64,000 nucleotides of DNA from Lysobacter sp. TY2-98 (lineage in GTDB: Bacteria; Pseudomonadota; Gammaproteobacteria; Xanthomonadales; Xanthomonadaceae): positions 1,468,921 through 1,532,920 of the forward strand of contig NZ_CP031413.1 of assembly GCF_003367355.1 (NCBI RefSeq), given 5' to 3'. The position numbers and the translations under genes are program-made. Positions 56,223 to 64,000 of the stretch are shown here, piece after piece; position 1 is the first letter of the stretch; each line of letters begins with the position of its first letter. Under the pieces are notes generated by a model. That model worked only from the letters and a program-made list of their open reading frames with translations, made no database searches and was not told where the DNA came from.

Positions 56223-58079
56223 ATGGCCGCCGGGAAGGGATCCGCCTGCGTGACCTCGACACGACGCTCCGTCTTCGCGCTGCTGCTCGCCCTGCTCCCG
56301 CTGCTGGCCATGGGCGCGCCGCATGCGCCGCGCCCGCGCATCGTCGACATCGACCCGAACACGCTCACGCTGGAGCCGATCTCGAGCGTCGTGGTGGACG
56401 TCGACAACGACACCGTGCCCGACCGCAAGGGCGAGCGCGTGCGTGTGCGTGGCACCGTGCTCATCGCCACCGGCGTGCTGCGCCAGCGCGGCCTGCAGGT
56501 GTACGTGCAGGACGACACCGGCGGCCTTGGCCTGTTCAACTCGCGCGACTTCAACGTGACGCTTGCGCCGGGCGACGTCGTCGAAGCCTGGGGCGAGGTC
56601 AACCAGTTCAAGGGCGCGATGCAGCTGCAGGACGCGCAGGTGCGCCGGATCGGTCACGCCGCGCTGCCGAAGCCGCTCGCGCTGACGGTCGAGGAAGCGG
56701 ATGGCTGGGCGCACGTCGGCCGTCGCGTCCGCATCGAAGGCTTCGCGGGCGCGGTGTCGCTGGACAAGTACGCGATGCTGCGCATCAGCGACGAGGACGG
56801 CGTGCCGATGCAGCTGTATATCCCGGCGCCGGTCGTCGATCGTTTCGACTGGAAGCGGTACCCGCGCGGCACGCGCATCACCGCGACCGGCGTGCTGTCG
56901 ATCTACAAAGCCACCTGGCCGTTCGATGGCGGCTTCCAGGTCGTGGTCGCCGATCCCGACGACATCGCGATCCTCGAACCGCCGCCGCCGGAATGGCATC
57001 GCTGGCTGGGCTGGGCGCTGGCCGGTGCGCTGGGCGTGGTCGCGCTCGCCGGTCTGATGCTCCACGTGATGCATCGCCGCCAGCGTGCGCGTGATCGCGA
57101 ACTCTCGACACTGTCCGCGCTGTCCGCAGCACTGGCCGACACCGACGTCGGCGAAGCGCAGCTCGCGCGCAATGCGTGCGAGATCCTCACCGCGTATGAC
57201 ATCGTCGACGGCGCCAGCGTGCACGTGTTCGACGACGCGCAACGCCTGCACCGCATCGCCGACGCCGCGGCCGACGCCCGCCTGCGTGAGGTCGCCCCCG
57301 ATCACGACGCCTCCGATGAAGGCGCGGACGGCCTGCGTTCGCGACTGGCCGCGCGCGGCGTGCACGTGCTTGCGCTGTCGCCGCTGCCCGGTGCGAACGC
57401 GCCGCTGGGCATGCTCGCCGCGCTGTCCCCCCGCGCGCGCAAGCCGTCGCAGCGCCAGGAACGCACGCTGCTGTCGGCCGCGAAATTGCTGGCGATGGCG
57501 GTCGAGAACCATCGCATCCGCGAACGCGCCAAGGAAGAAGCTCGCGAGCTGCAGAAGCTCGTCATCACCGACGAACTCACGCGCCTCTACAACCGCCGCT
57601 TCCTCGATGAGTACCTGCGCGTGCAGATGCCGCTGGCCGAGCGTCGCGGCGGTGGCCTCGCGTTCGTCGCGCTCGACATCGACCACTTCAAGCGCGTCAA
57701 CGACACCTACGGCCACGAGGCGGGCGACAAGGTGCTCGCGGGCATCGCGGGCCAGCTGCGTCAGGCCAGCCGCAGTTCGGACCTTCCCGTGCGCCTGGGC
57801 GGCGAAGAGTTCCTGGTCGTCATCGCCGAACACGACATCGACGGCGCGATGGTGTTCGCCGAACGCCTGCGCGCAGCGATCGCGGAGCAGGCGTTCGACG
57901 GCATCGTCGCCGGTGAATCGCTGCGCGTGACGGTGTCGATCGGCGTCGCCGTCTACGGCCTGCACGGCTGCGATGCCGCCACGCTGATGCGCGCGAGCGA
58001 CGAAGCGATGTACGCCTCGAAGCGTGCGGGGCGCGACCGCGTCAGCCTGTCGACCGCACTGGCCGCGATCGCGCCCTGA
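56223..58079 (+). CDS. Membrane GGDEF diguanylate cyclase with periplasmic OB-fold-like sensor
   Basis: A 618-residue membrane protein. A signal/anchor is followed by a periplasmic part (about 40-255) that carries two segments resembling OB folds (RVRVRGTVLIATGVLRQRGL and RGTRITATGVLSIY). A membrane segment lies near 261-283. A GAF-like part (about 290-440) leads to GGDEF with the variant GGEEF (526-530) and an RSSD inhibitory site (517-520). c-di-GMP synthesis is predicted. The OB-like periplasmic part is unusual for a cyclase. It is divergent from the SRAP gene. Confidence 0.9.
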   Translation: MAAGKGSACVTSTRRSVFALLLALLPLLAMGAPHAPRPRIVDIDPNTLTLEPISSVVVDVDNDTVPDRKGERVRVRGTVLIATGVLRQRGLQVYVQDDTGGLGLFNSRDFNVTLAPGDVVEAWGEVNQFKGAMQLQDAQVRRIGHAALPKPLALTVEEADGWAHVGRRVRIEGFAGAVSLDKYAMLRISDEDGVPMQLYIPAPVVDRFDWKRYPRGTRITATGVLSIYKATWPFDGGFQVVVADPDDIAILEPPPPEWHRWLGWALAGALGVVALAGLMLHVMHRRQRARDRELSTLSALSAALADTDVGEAQLARNACEILTAYDIVDGASVHVFDDAQRLHRIADAAADARLREVAPDHDASDEGADGLRSRLAARGVHVLALSPLPGANAPLGMLAALSPRARKPSQRQERTLLSAAKLLAMAVENHRIRERAKEEARELQKLVITDELTRLYNRRFLDEYLRVQMPLAERRGGGLAFVALDIDHFKRVNDTYGHEAGDKVLAGIAGQLRQASRSSDLPVRLGGEEFLVVIAEHDIDGAMVFAERLRAAIAEQAFDGIVAGESLRVTVSIGVAVYGLHGCDAATLMRASDEAMYASKRAGRDRVSLSTALAAIAP

Positions 58080-58082
58080 TCG

Positions 58083-59585
58083 TCACTTGCCGAGTTCGTA
58101 CAGGTAGTCGACGAACGACATCACCGCGCCGTCGTAGCCCTGCACCTTCGGGTTACTCGACTCGATCACGTAGAACTCGTCCGGCGCGTGCGCGCCACCG
58201 CCGGTGCCGAGGCCGAAGTGGCCGGAGGCGAGGCTCAGCGGCGGGTCGGTGAACACGAAGCCCGGGTACGAGCCCGCACCGCGCGGCCACAGCAGCGGCT
58301 CGATGCCGAGCGAACGCAGCGTCGCCACCTGTGCGCGGATCAGCGGCGAATTCGGATCGGTGCTGGTCGGGTTGTAGCCGCCACTGACGTTGACCTCGAT
58401 GTCGCCGAAGCCGTGCTTCGCGAGGTGCGACTTCAGCGCCGCGACCGCCGCGTCCTTCGTCATGCCAGGCACGAGCCGCATGTCGATCTTCGCCACCGCC
58501 CGATGCGGCAGCACCGTCTTGCCGCCCTGCCCCGTGTAACCGCCGACCAGCCCTTCGATGTTGATCGTCGGTTGCGAGATCAGGCGTTCCTGCGCGGCCT
58601 GCCACGGCAAGTCACCGATCCAGTGCTGCACGCCGAGCTGCTTCTTCGCCAGCGCTTCGCCATCCGGCGACGCCTTCACTGCCGCGTCGATCATGGCGCG
58701 GTGTTCGGGGCTGATCGGCGGCGCCTTCGGATAGCCGTCGACCGTGATCGTATTGCCGTCGTCGGACACGAGCGTGTCGAGCGCCTTGATCAGGTGCCAC
58801 GACGGGCTGTCGACCATCGCCTTCAGCGACGAATGCACGTCCTTCGACGGCCCACGCCCCCACTTCTCGCCGCTGCTCACCAGTTCGAGTTCGACCACGC
58901 CCTTCGCGCCGAGCGTGACGGTGACGGTGCCGTCGGCTTCCTGCTCGGCGGACGGCATGAACACACCCATCGTGTTCTTCATGGCCGCCGCGATGTCCGG
59001 ACGACGCACGATCTGCGCGATGTGCGGCGAGCCGATTTCCTCCTCGCCTTCCGCGACCAGCACGAGGTTCACCGGCATCTTCTTGTTCGCGCCGCGGATC
59101 GCGTGCAGGGCGGCGAGGAACGCGGACTCCGGACCCTTCTGGTTCACCGCGCCGCGGCCGACGATCGCCTTGCCGTAGTCGGGCTTGTCGACGATGCGAC
59201 CTTCCAGCGGCGGCGACGACCATTCCGCCGGGTCGAACTGCTTCACGTCGTACATGAAGTACAGGCCGACGGTCTTTTTCGCACCGGCATCGAGCGTGGC
59301 GAAGACGCCGGGCTTGCCGTCGGTCTTCACGATCTCGACCTTCTGGAAGCCCGCGTCGCGCGCGAGCTTCGCCATGTACTCCGCGCCTTCCTCGGAGTTG
59401 CGGTTCTCCGCCGCGATCGACGGCAGCGCGATCCAGTCCTGCAGGCGCTTCACCGCTTCGTCGTGGCGGCGCGTGATTTCGCTGCGGATGTCGCCGCGGT
59501 CATCCGCCGCGGCGGTGCCGGCGAGCGCGCCAAGCGCGAGGCCAAGTGCAAGTACGAGGGCACGGGGGACACGACGGTGATGCAT
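58083..59585 (-). CDS. M20-like metallopeptidase with altered metal ligands, exported
   Basis: A 500-residue exported protein with a signal peptide (about 1-27) that sets the start at 59585. The M20/ArgE fold is visible: FMYDV at 110-114 where GHxDV is usual (His to Met), GRGAVNQKG where GRGASDDKG is usual (bridging Asp148 to Asn), EGEEEIGS (179-186) with catalytic and ligand Glu, then VFMPSAE where a ligand Asp is usual, KDVHSS, and a late AHAPDE. So one Glu site and the final His remain but three ligands are changed. Function uncertain; it may bind a single metal. Confidence 0.88.
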   Translation of the reverse strand: MHHRRVPRALVLALGLALGALAGTAAADDRGDIRSEITRRHDEAVKRLQDWIALPSIAAENRNSEEGAEYMAKLARDAGFQKVEIVKTDGKPGVFATLDAGAKKTVGLYFMYDVKQFDPAEWSSPPLEGRIVDKPDYGKAIVGRGAVNQKGPESAFLAALHAIRGANKKMPVNLVLVAEGEEEIGSPHIAQIVRRPDIAAAMKNTMGVFMPSAEQEADGTVTVTLGAKGVVELELVSSGEKWGRGPSKDVHSSLKAMVDSPSWHLIKALDTLVSDDGNTITVDGYPKAPPISPEHRAMIDAAVKASPDGEALAKKQLGVQHWIGDLPWQAAQERLISQPTINIEGLVGGYTGQGGKTVLPHRAVAKIDMRLVPGMTKDAAVAALKSHLAKHGFGDIEVNVSGGYNPTSTDPNSPLIRAQVATLRSLGIEPLLWPRGAGSYPGFVFTDPPLSLASGHFGLGTGGGAHAPDEFYVIESSNPKVQGYDGAVMSFVDYLYELGK

Positions 59586-59785
59586 GGGCAGCTCCGGATC
59601 GAGGGATGTGCCGATCCTAGAGGTCCGCGTCGCGCTGCCCGAGATCGGTCCGACGTGCGGGCGAAATCCCGTCGTCAGCTCAAAGCACGAACGGTGCAAC
59701 GCGCCCGGTCGTGTCGCACTGCGTCATCGCTGTGCGCGCAATGGCGCCGATGCGGCAATCGACGGGTGCCGATGTCCGGCGCAGG

Positions 59786-60052
59786 TCAAGCCGCGGCAGT
59801 GACCGCACGTGGCGCGGCGGCGGCGGCATCGCGCGCAACGTCGCCCGCCGTCCACTTGGTCTTCTCCATGACGCCCCACATCAGCAGAGCGAACAGCACG
59901 AGGCCGCCGACCGCGACCGCCCACCAGATCCACGTACCGGGCCCGCGTCGCGTCTCGTATCGGCGACGTTGACGATCGCGCTCGCGCGACGCGTCGCTGC
60001 GCATCGCCTCGCCGTAGCGTGCGGCGGGATCGGTGTCGTGCGGCTGCGTCAC
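59786..60052 (-). CDS. Small membrane protein
   Basis: An 88-residue protein with a basic N-terminus (RERDRQRRRYETRRGPGTW) and one membrane helix (WIWWAVAVGGLVLFALLMWGV), then an Ala-rich tail. The start is taken as a GTG at 60052, just after the stop of the histidine kinase gene; an ATG at 60004 is also possible. No domain is recognised. It may be co-transcribed with the kinase. Confidence 0.6.
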   Translation of the reverse strand: MTQPHDTDPAARYGEAMRSDASRERDRQRRRYETRRGPGTWIWWAVAVGGLVLFALLMWGVMEKTKWTAGDVARDAAAAAPRAVTAAA

Positions 60053-60056
60053 GCGA

Positions 60057-61643
60057 TCAGGAAGCGGTGGCCGCCTGCGAACGCCCGAGCAGCGTGGCGA
60101 TGCGCTTGCCGAGATCCTCGACGCGATACGGCTTGGGGATGAAATCGCATCCCTCGGGCAGCTCCGGCAATTGCCCACGCGCGTAACCCGAGGCGAGCAG
60201 CACGCGCAGCTCGGGACGGATGCGGCGCGCTTCGCGGAACAGGTCGACGCCGCTCATGCCCTTGGGCATCACCACGTCGGTAAACAGCACTTCGATTTCC
60301 GGGTCGCGGGTGAGGATTTCCAGCGCCGCGGAGCCCTCGTCCGCAGTGAGCACCGAGTAGCCGAGAAAGCGCAGCGACTCGATCGCCATGGCCTGCACGT
60401 CGGGATCGTCCTCCACGAGCAGCACCTTCGTCGGCGCACCGCTGTCGCCGTCACCCAGGCGCGTGTCGCCGTCGCGCACCGGCAGGTAGAAGCTGATGGT
60501 CGTGCCCTTGCCGACCTCGCTCTCGATCGCGACGTCACCGCCCGACTGCACCGCGAAGCCGTAGACCTGGCTCAGGCCGAGGCCGCTGCCCTTGCCCACT
60601 TCCTTGGTGGTGAAGAACGGTTCCATCGCGTGTTCGATGACGTCCGGGGTCATCCCGGTGCCCGTGTCCTCGACCGTCACCACGACGTAGCGCCCGTGAC
60701 GACGCCGGCCTTCGCGCTCCGCCTGCATGTGCTCGCGCGTGCGGATGGTGATGCGACCGCCATCGCGCATGGCATCGCGGGCATTGACGACCAGGTTGAG
60801 CAGCGCGGCCTCGAACTCCGGCGCGTCGATGCTGACGTCACTGAGCCCGCGGCCCAGCGAGAACTCCATCTCCACGGATTCGCCCGCGCCGCGACGCAGT
60901 ACGGCTTCCGCGGCATAGATCAACGCGTTCAGATCGTGCGTTTCCGGGCGCAGCGTCTGCCGGCGCGAGTACGCGAGCAGCTGCCGCGTGAGCAGCGAGC
61001 CGCGCTCGGCGGCGCGTTGCGCGCCCGCGAGCAGTCGGCGCACCCGCTGCGGATCGCTGCTGTCGACCGCGATGAGGTCGAGGCTGTTGGTGATGACCGT
61101 GAGCAGGTTGTTGAAGTCGTGCGCGACGCCGTAGGTCAGCTGACCGATCGCTTCCATGCGGTGCGCCTGCAGCATCGCCTGCTGCGCGACTTCGAGCGCG
61201 CGCTGCTGCTCGCGGCGCTCGGTGATATCGCGGGTGATCTTGGCGAAACCGATGTGGTGGCCGTCGTCGTCGTAGACCGGGTCGATGATGACGTTCGCCC
61301 AGAAGCGCGTTCCGTCCTTGCGCAGACGCCAGCCTTCCTTCTCGTAACGCCCCTGCGTGCGCGCGGTTTCGAGCGCGCGCGCCGGCTCGCCGGTGCCACG
61401 GTCTTCATCGGTATAGAAGCGCGAGAAGTGCTCGCCGATGATCTCGTCGGCGCTGTAGCCCTTGATGCGTTGCCCACCAGCGTTCCAGCTTGCGATGCGC
61501 CCGTTCGTGTCGAGCATGTAGATCGCGTAGTCGGTGACGCCCTGCACGAGCAGGCGGAATTGCCGCTCGCTCTCGCCCAACCCGATCTGTTCGCGACGGG
61601 TCGGCAAGTGGTGCACGCTCGCATCGGCCGTGCTTTCGGACAT
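60057..61643 (-). CDS. Soluble PAS hybrid sensor histidine kinase
   Basis: A 528-residue cytosolic kinase: a PAS domain (about 25-145), a dimerisation/phospho-acceptor part with His175 in VAHDFNNLL, an ATPase domain ([25 protein letters not shown]) and a C-terminal receiver with a phosphoacceptor Asp in [10 protein letters not shown]. So it can autophosphorylate and pass phosphate to its own receiver. No membrane segment is seen. A single-domain response regulator lies 145 bases upstream on the same strand and could be a partner. Confidence 0.94.
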   Translation of the reverse strand: MSESTADASVHHLPTRREQIGLGESERQFRLLVQGVTDYAIYMLDTNGRIASWNAGGQRIKGYSADEIIGEHFSRFYTDEDRGTGEPARALETARTQGRYEKEGWRLRKDGTRFWANVIIDPVYDDDGHHIGFAKITRDITERREQQRALEVAQQAMLQAHRMEAIGQLTYGVAHDFNNLLTVITNSLDLIAVDSSDPQRVRRLLAGAQRAAERGSLLTRQLLAYSRRQTLRPETHDLNALIYAAEAVLRRGAGESVEMEFSLGRGLSDVSIDAPEFEAALLNLVVNARDAMRDGGRITIRTREHMQAEREGRRRHGRYVVVTVEDTGTGMTPDVIEHAMEPFFTTKEVGKGSGLGLSQVYGFAVQSGGDVAIESEVGKGTTISFYLPVRDGDTRLGDGDSGAPTKVLLVEDDPDVQAMAIESLRFLGYSVLTADEGSAALEILTRDPEIEVLFTDVVMPKGMSGVDLFREARRIRPELRVLLASGYARGQLPELPEGCDFIPKPYRVEDLGKRIATLLGRSQAATAS

Positions 61644-61788
61644 CGGTTCGCCCCTGGGAACTTTGCTTCGATTGGCCCGCGGATTCTGGTGACGAATCCG
61701 TGAACGGGCCGCGACGGCGCGAGTATCGCCGATCCGGCGTGACCACCGACTCAGCGGCGACGCCGGCGATGGGGCGCCTAGGTGCGTG

Positions 61789-62160
61789 TCAGTGCGGACG
61801 CTCGATGTGCGCCCGTGCCGCGCCGACCACCTCGCGAAGCTGCTCGGGCTTCTTGAGCACGGTGCATCCGTAGCGCTCGGTCAGGCGTTCGACCGAAGCC
61901 AGGTCACCGAGCGAGCTGAAGACGATCACGTCGGGACGCTCGGGCATCTGCTCGACCGCAGCCAGCACCTGCCAGCCATCGACGTCCGGCATCATCAGGT
62001 CACATACGATCAGGCGCGGCTGCAGGCCGCCCTGCAGCAGCTGCAGCGCCACCTGCCCGGTTTCGGCCTGGTAGACGACATGCCCCTCCAGTTCGAGCAG
62101 GTCGGCCAGCATTTCGCGCACGCGCGCGTTGTCGTCGACGACGAGGATCCGCGTTTCCAT
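61789..62160 (-). CDS. CheY-like single-domain response regulator
   Basis: A 123-residue receiver: Asp9/Asp10 acidic pair, phosphoacceptor Asp54 in CDLMMPDVDG, and a conserved Lys in LKKPEQL. No output domain. ATG 62160 is preferred over an in-frame ATG at 62208. It precedes the PAS hybrid kinase on the same strand, with which it may form a phosphorelay. Confidence 0.93.
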   Translation of the reverse strand: METRILVVDDNARVREMLADLLELEGHVVYQAETGQVALQLLQGGLQPRLIVCDLMMPDVDGWQVLAAVEQMPERPDVIVFSSLGDLASVERLTERYGCTVLKKPEQLREVVGAARAHIERPH

Positions 62161-62285
62161 CGGGGTCCGGGGTGGAAGGAGACGCGCACTGTCTAACCGG
62201 CCGGACATTCAACCCGTGTGAGGCGCACCGCCGGAATGCGCGCGCCGCATCACGATTCCGCGCTTCACGCTCGCCCAAACGACGA

Positions 62286-62305
62286 CCGGCGCCCAAGGGC
62301 GCCGG
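62286..62305 (-). terminator. Possible terminator after the M13 peptidase gene
   Basis: CCGGCGCCC and GGGCGCCGG form a strong hairpin 28 bases after the M13 peptidase stop on the minus strand. It is followed by TCGTCGTTTGGG, a weak T tract. The remaining 120 bases of this gap hold nothing else I recognise. Confidence 0.5.
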
Positions 62306-62332
62306 CCGAAGTGCAACCCCCGACGAGAAGGG

Positions 62333-64000
62333 TTACCAGATGCGCACGCGGTCTTCCGGGGCGATGTACAGCGCGTCGCCCTTCTTGATGCCGAAGGCGT
62401 CGTACCAGGCGTCGACGTTGCGCAGCGGCGCGAACGCGCGAATCTGGCCCGGCGAATGCGGGTCGCCCACGAGCTGCTGGCGCAGCGCGTCGTCGCGCAT
62501 CAGCGTGCGCCAGACCTGGCCCCAGCCGAGGAAGACGCGCTGGTCACCGGTGAAGCCGTCGATCACCGGCGCCGGCTTGCCGCCCAGCGAACGGTGGTAG
62601 GCCTCGAGGCCCAGCGTGATACCGCCGAGGTCGCCGATGTTCTCGCCCATCGACGCCTTGCCGTTGATGTGCACGCCGGGCAGCGCGGCGAAGTCGTAGG
62701 ACTCGTACTGCGCGCCGAGCTTGTCGGCCTGCGCCTCGAACTTGGTGGCGTCGTCCTTCGTCCACCAGTCGCGCAGCACGCCCTTGCCGTCGGACTTGCG
62801 GCCTTGGTCATCGAAGCCGTGGGTAATCTCGTGGCCGATCACGCCGCCGATCGCGCCGTAGTTCACCGCCGGATCGGCGTCCGGATCGAAGAACGGCGGC
62901 TGCAGGATCGCGGCCGGGAACACGATCTCGTTCTTCACCGACGAGTAGTAGGCGTTGACCGTCTGCGGGGTCATGCCCCACTCCAGCTTGTCGGTGACCT
63001 GGCCGAGGCGCGAGACGTCGTAGGCCCACTCGAACTGCGACGAACGCTCGGCGTTGCCGTACACGTCACCCGCGACGACCTTCAGCCCGCTGTAGTCGCG
63101 CCACTTTTCCGGGTAACCGATCTTCAGGCCGAAGCTGTTGAGCTTGGTGAGCGCTTCGGCACGCGTGGCATCGCTCATCCACATGAGCTGGCCGAGGCGC
63201 GCACGCATCGCTTCCTTGATGTTCGCGACCAGCGAATCCATTTTGGCCTTCGATTCGGCCGGGAAGTACTGCTGCACGTAGTCGCGACCGATCGCTTCGC
63301 CCATCGCGCCGTCGGCGAACGCCACCGCACGCTTCCAGCGCTCACGCTGCTGCGGCTGGCCGGACATGAACTTCGAACGGAACTCGAAGTTCGCGTCGGC
63401 GAAGTTCTTCGACAGCACCGGCGACGCCTGGTCGATCACCTGGAAGGCTTCCCACGCCTTCATGGTGTCGAGGTCGGCCTCGTTGAAGATCTGCGCGAGC
63501 TTGGGCAGCGCGGTGTCCTGGCGAACGACGGCGCGTGCCGCCTTGTCGACGCCCGCCGCCTTCAGGAACGGACCCCACGCGAAGCCCGGCGCCTTCGCAT
63601 CGAGCTCGGCGACCTGCACCGGGTTGTAGGTCTTGTCGCGGTCGCGGCTCTGCGCGCGCGTCCAGTGGACGTTCGCGATCTTCGTTTCCAGCGCGACGAT
63701 CGCCGCGGCATGCTCGGCCGGCTTGTCCCAACCGCCCAGCTGCAGCATCTGCTCGACGTACTTCTGGTAGCGCTCACGCTGCGGCGCGAACTTCGGGTCG
63801 AGATAGAGCTCGCGATCGCCGAGGCCGAGGCCCGACTGGCTCATGTACAGCGCGTAATGCTCCGGATCGCGCGCGTCGTCGCCGATCGACAGGCCGATGA
63901 AGCTGCGGCCGTAGCCGCCCATCGAGCGACCCATCACCTCGGCCATCTGCGTCTTGTTCTTGACCGCGCGGATCGCGTCCAGCGACGGCTTCAGCGGCTT
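62333..64000 (-). CDS. M13 family zinc metallopeptidase (5' end outside window)
   Basis: The C-terminal 555 codons of a neprilysin-like peptidase (bacterial PepO type). The zinc motif HEITHGFDD and the downstream ENIGDLGG with the third ligand Glu are intact. NAYYSSVKNEIVFPAAILQPPFF precedes the HExxH motif as in the family, and the protein ends DRVRIW, the usual C-terminus. The N-terminal part and any signal peptide lie beyond the right edge. Family members cut peptides in the periplasm or outside the cell. A possible terminator follows. Confidence 0.96.
   Translation of the reverse strand, partial: KPLKPSLDAIRAVKNKTQMAEVMGRSMGGYGRSFIGLSIGDDARDPEHYALYMSQSGLGLGDRELYLDPKFAPQRERYQKYVEQMLQLGGWDKPAEHAAAIVALETKIANVHWTRAQSRDRDKTYNPVQVAELDAKAPGFAWGPFLKAAGVDKAARAVVRQDTALPKLAQIFNEADLDTMKAWEAFQVIDQASPVLSKNFADANFEFRSKFMSGQPQQRERWKRAVAFADGAMGEAIGRDYVQQYFPAESKAKMDSLVANIKEAMRARLGQLMWMSDATRAEALTKLNSFGLKIGYPEKWRDYSGLKVVAGDVYGNAERSSQFEWAYDVSRLGQVTDKLEWGMTPQTVNAYYSSVKNEIVFPAAILQPPFFDPDADPAVNYGAIGGVIGHEITHGFDDQGRKSDGKGVLRDWWTKDDATKFEAQADKLGAQYESYDFAALPGVHINGKASMGENIGDLGGITLGLEAYHRSLGGKPAPVIDGFTGDQRVFLGWGQVWRTLMRDDALRQQLVGDPHSPGQIRAFAPLRNVDAWYDAFGIKKGDALYIAPEDRVRIW

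Overview
The window is GC-rich, tightly packed chromosome (estimated near 70% GC, not computed) from a gammaproteobacterium of the Xanthomonadaceae, most likely Lysobacter, Luteimonas or a close relative. The support is the codon bias, the rsmD-coaD-ferredoxin-ggt and ftsY-AsmA-mutY-yggX orders, the many cyclic-di-GMP proteins, and the style of the secreted lipoproteins and peptidases. I see no rRNA, tRNA, insertion sequence, prophage or CRISPR array, and no gene-free stretch above 300 bases. Both edges cut a gene: a GGDEF/EAL protein on the left and an M13 metallopeptidase on the right.

Layout. 1-4.9 kb: a membrane PAS-GGDEF-EAL protein and asnB. asnB is preceded by an Asn-rich leader peptide and mutually exclusive antiterminator and terminator hairpins, a candidate asparagine attenuator. 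4.9-9.6 kb: a VOC protein and a DNA-repair-like cluster with a radical SAM protein, a DUF4130-UdgX fusion and a second stand-alone UdgX. 9.6-20.8 kb: rluF, a small GNAT protein, rhomboid, GST, an M14 peptidase, a YbaY-MliC type lipoprotein, DUF72, thpR, an AlkB-like protein, a YbjQ-like protein, a DUF1579-like protein, ggt, a ferredoxin and a lipoprotein. 20.7-29.8 kb: coaD, rsmD, ftsY, an AsmA-like protein, mutY, yggX, uup and selO. 29.9-38.5 kb: a DEAD-box helicase with a long charged insert, trhO, a serine hydrolase, a flavoprotein, and a CheY-CheX pair whose CheX carries four N-terminal 29-residue repeats.

38.6-64 kb: further diguanylate cyclases at 39.6, 46.9 and 56.2 kb, a sirtuin, MBL hydrolase, SDRs, Nudix and a DksA-type zinc finger. 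There is also a DUF1615/DUF2388/DUF4105 group of envelope proteins. An SRAP (YedK/HMCES) homologue has lost all four catalytic residues. An M20 peptidase lacks several metal ligands. A PAS hybrid histidine kinase with a single-domain response regulator and the truncated M13 peptidase close the window.

The genes do not form one pathway. The shared themes are c-di-GMP signalling (four GGDEF proteins, two phospho-relay groups), DNA damage and repair (two UdgX, rSAM, AlkB-like, MutY, SRAP-like) and periplasmic or secreted proteins. Convergent genes are packed very closely: three pairs abut at a TGATCA stop-stop palindrome and others end within a few bases. Functions rest on motif recognition by eye; no search or alignment was run.
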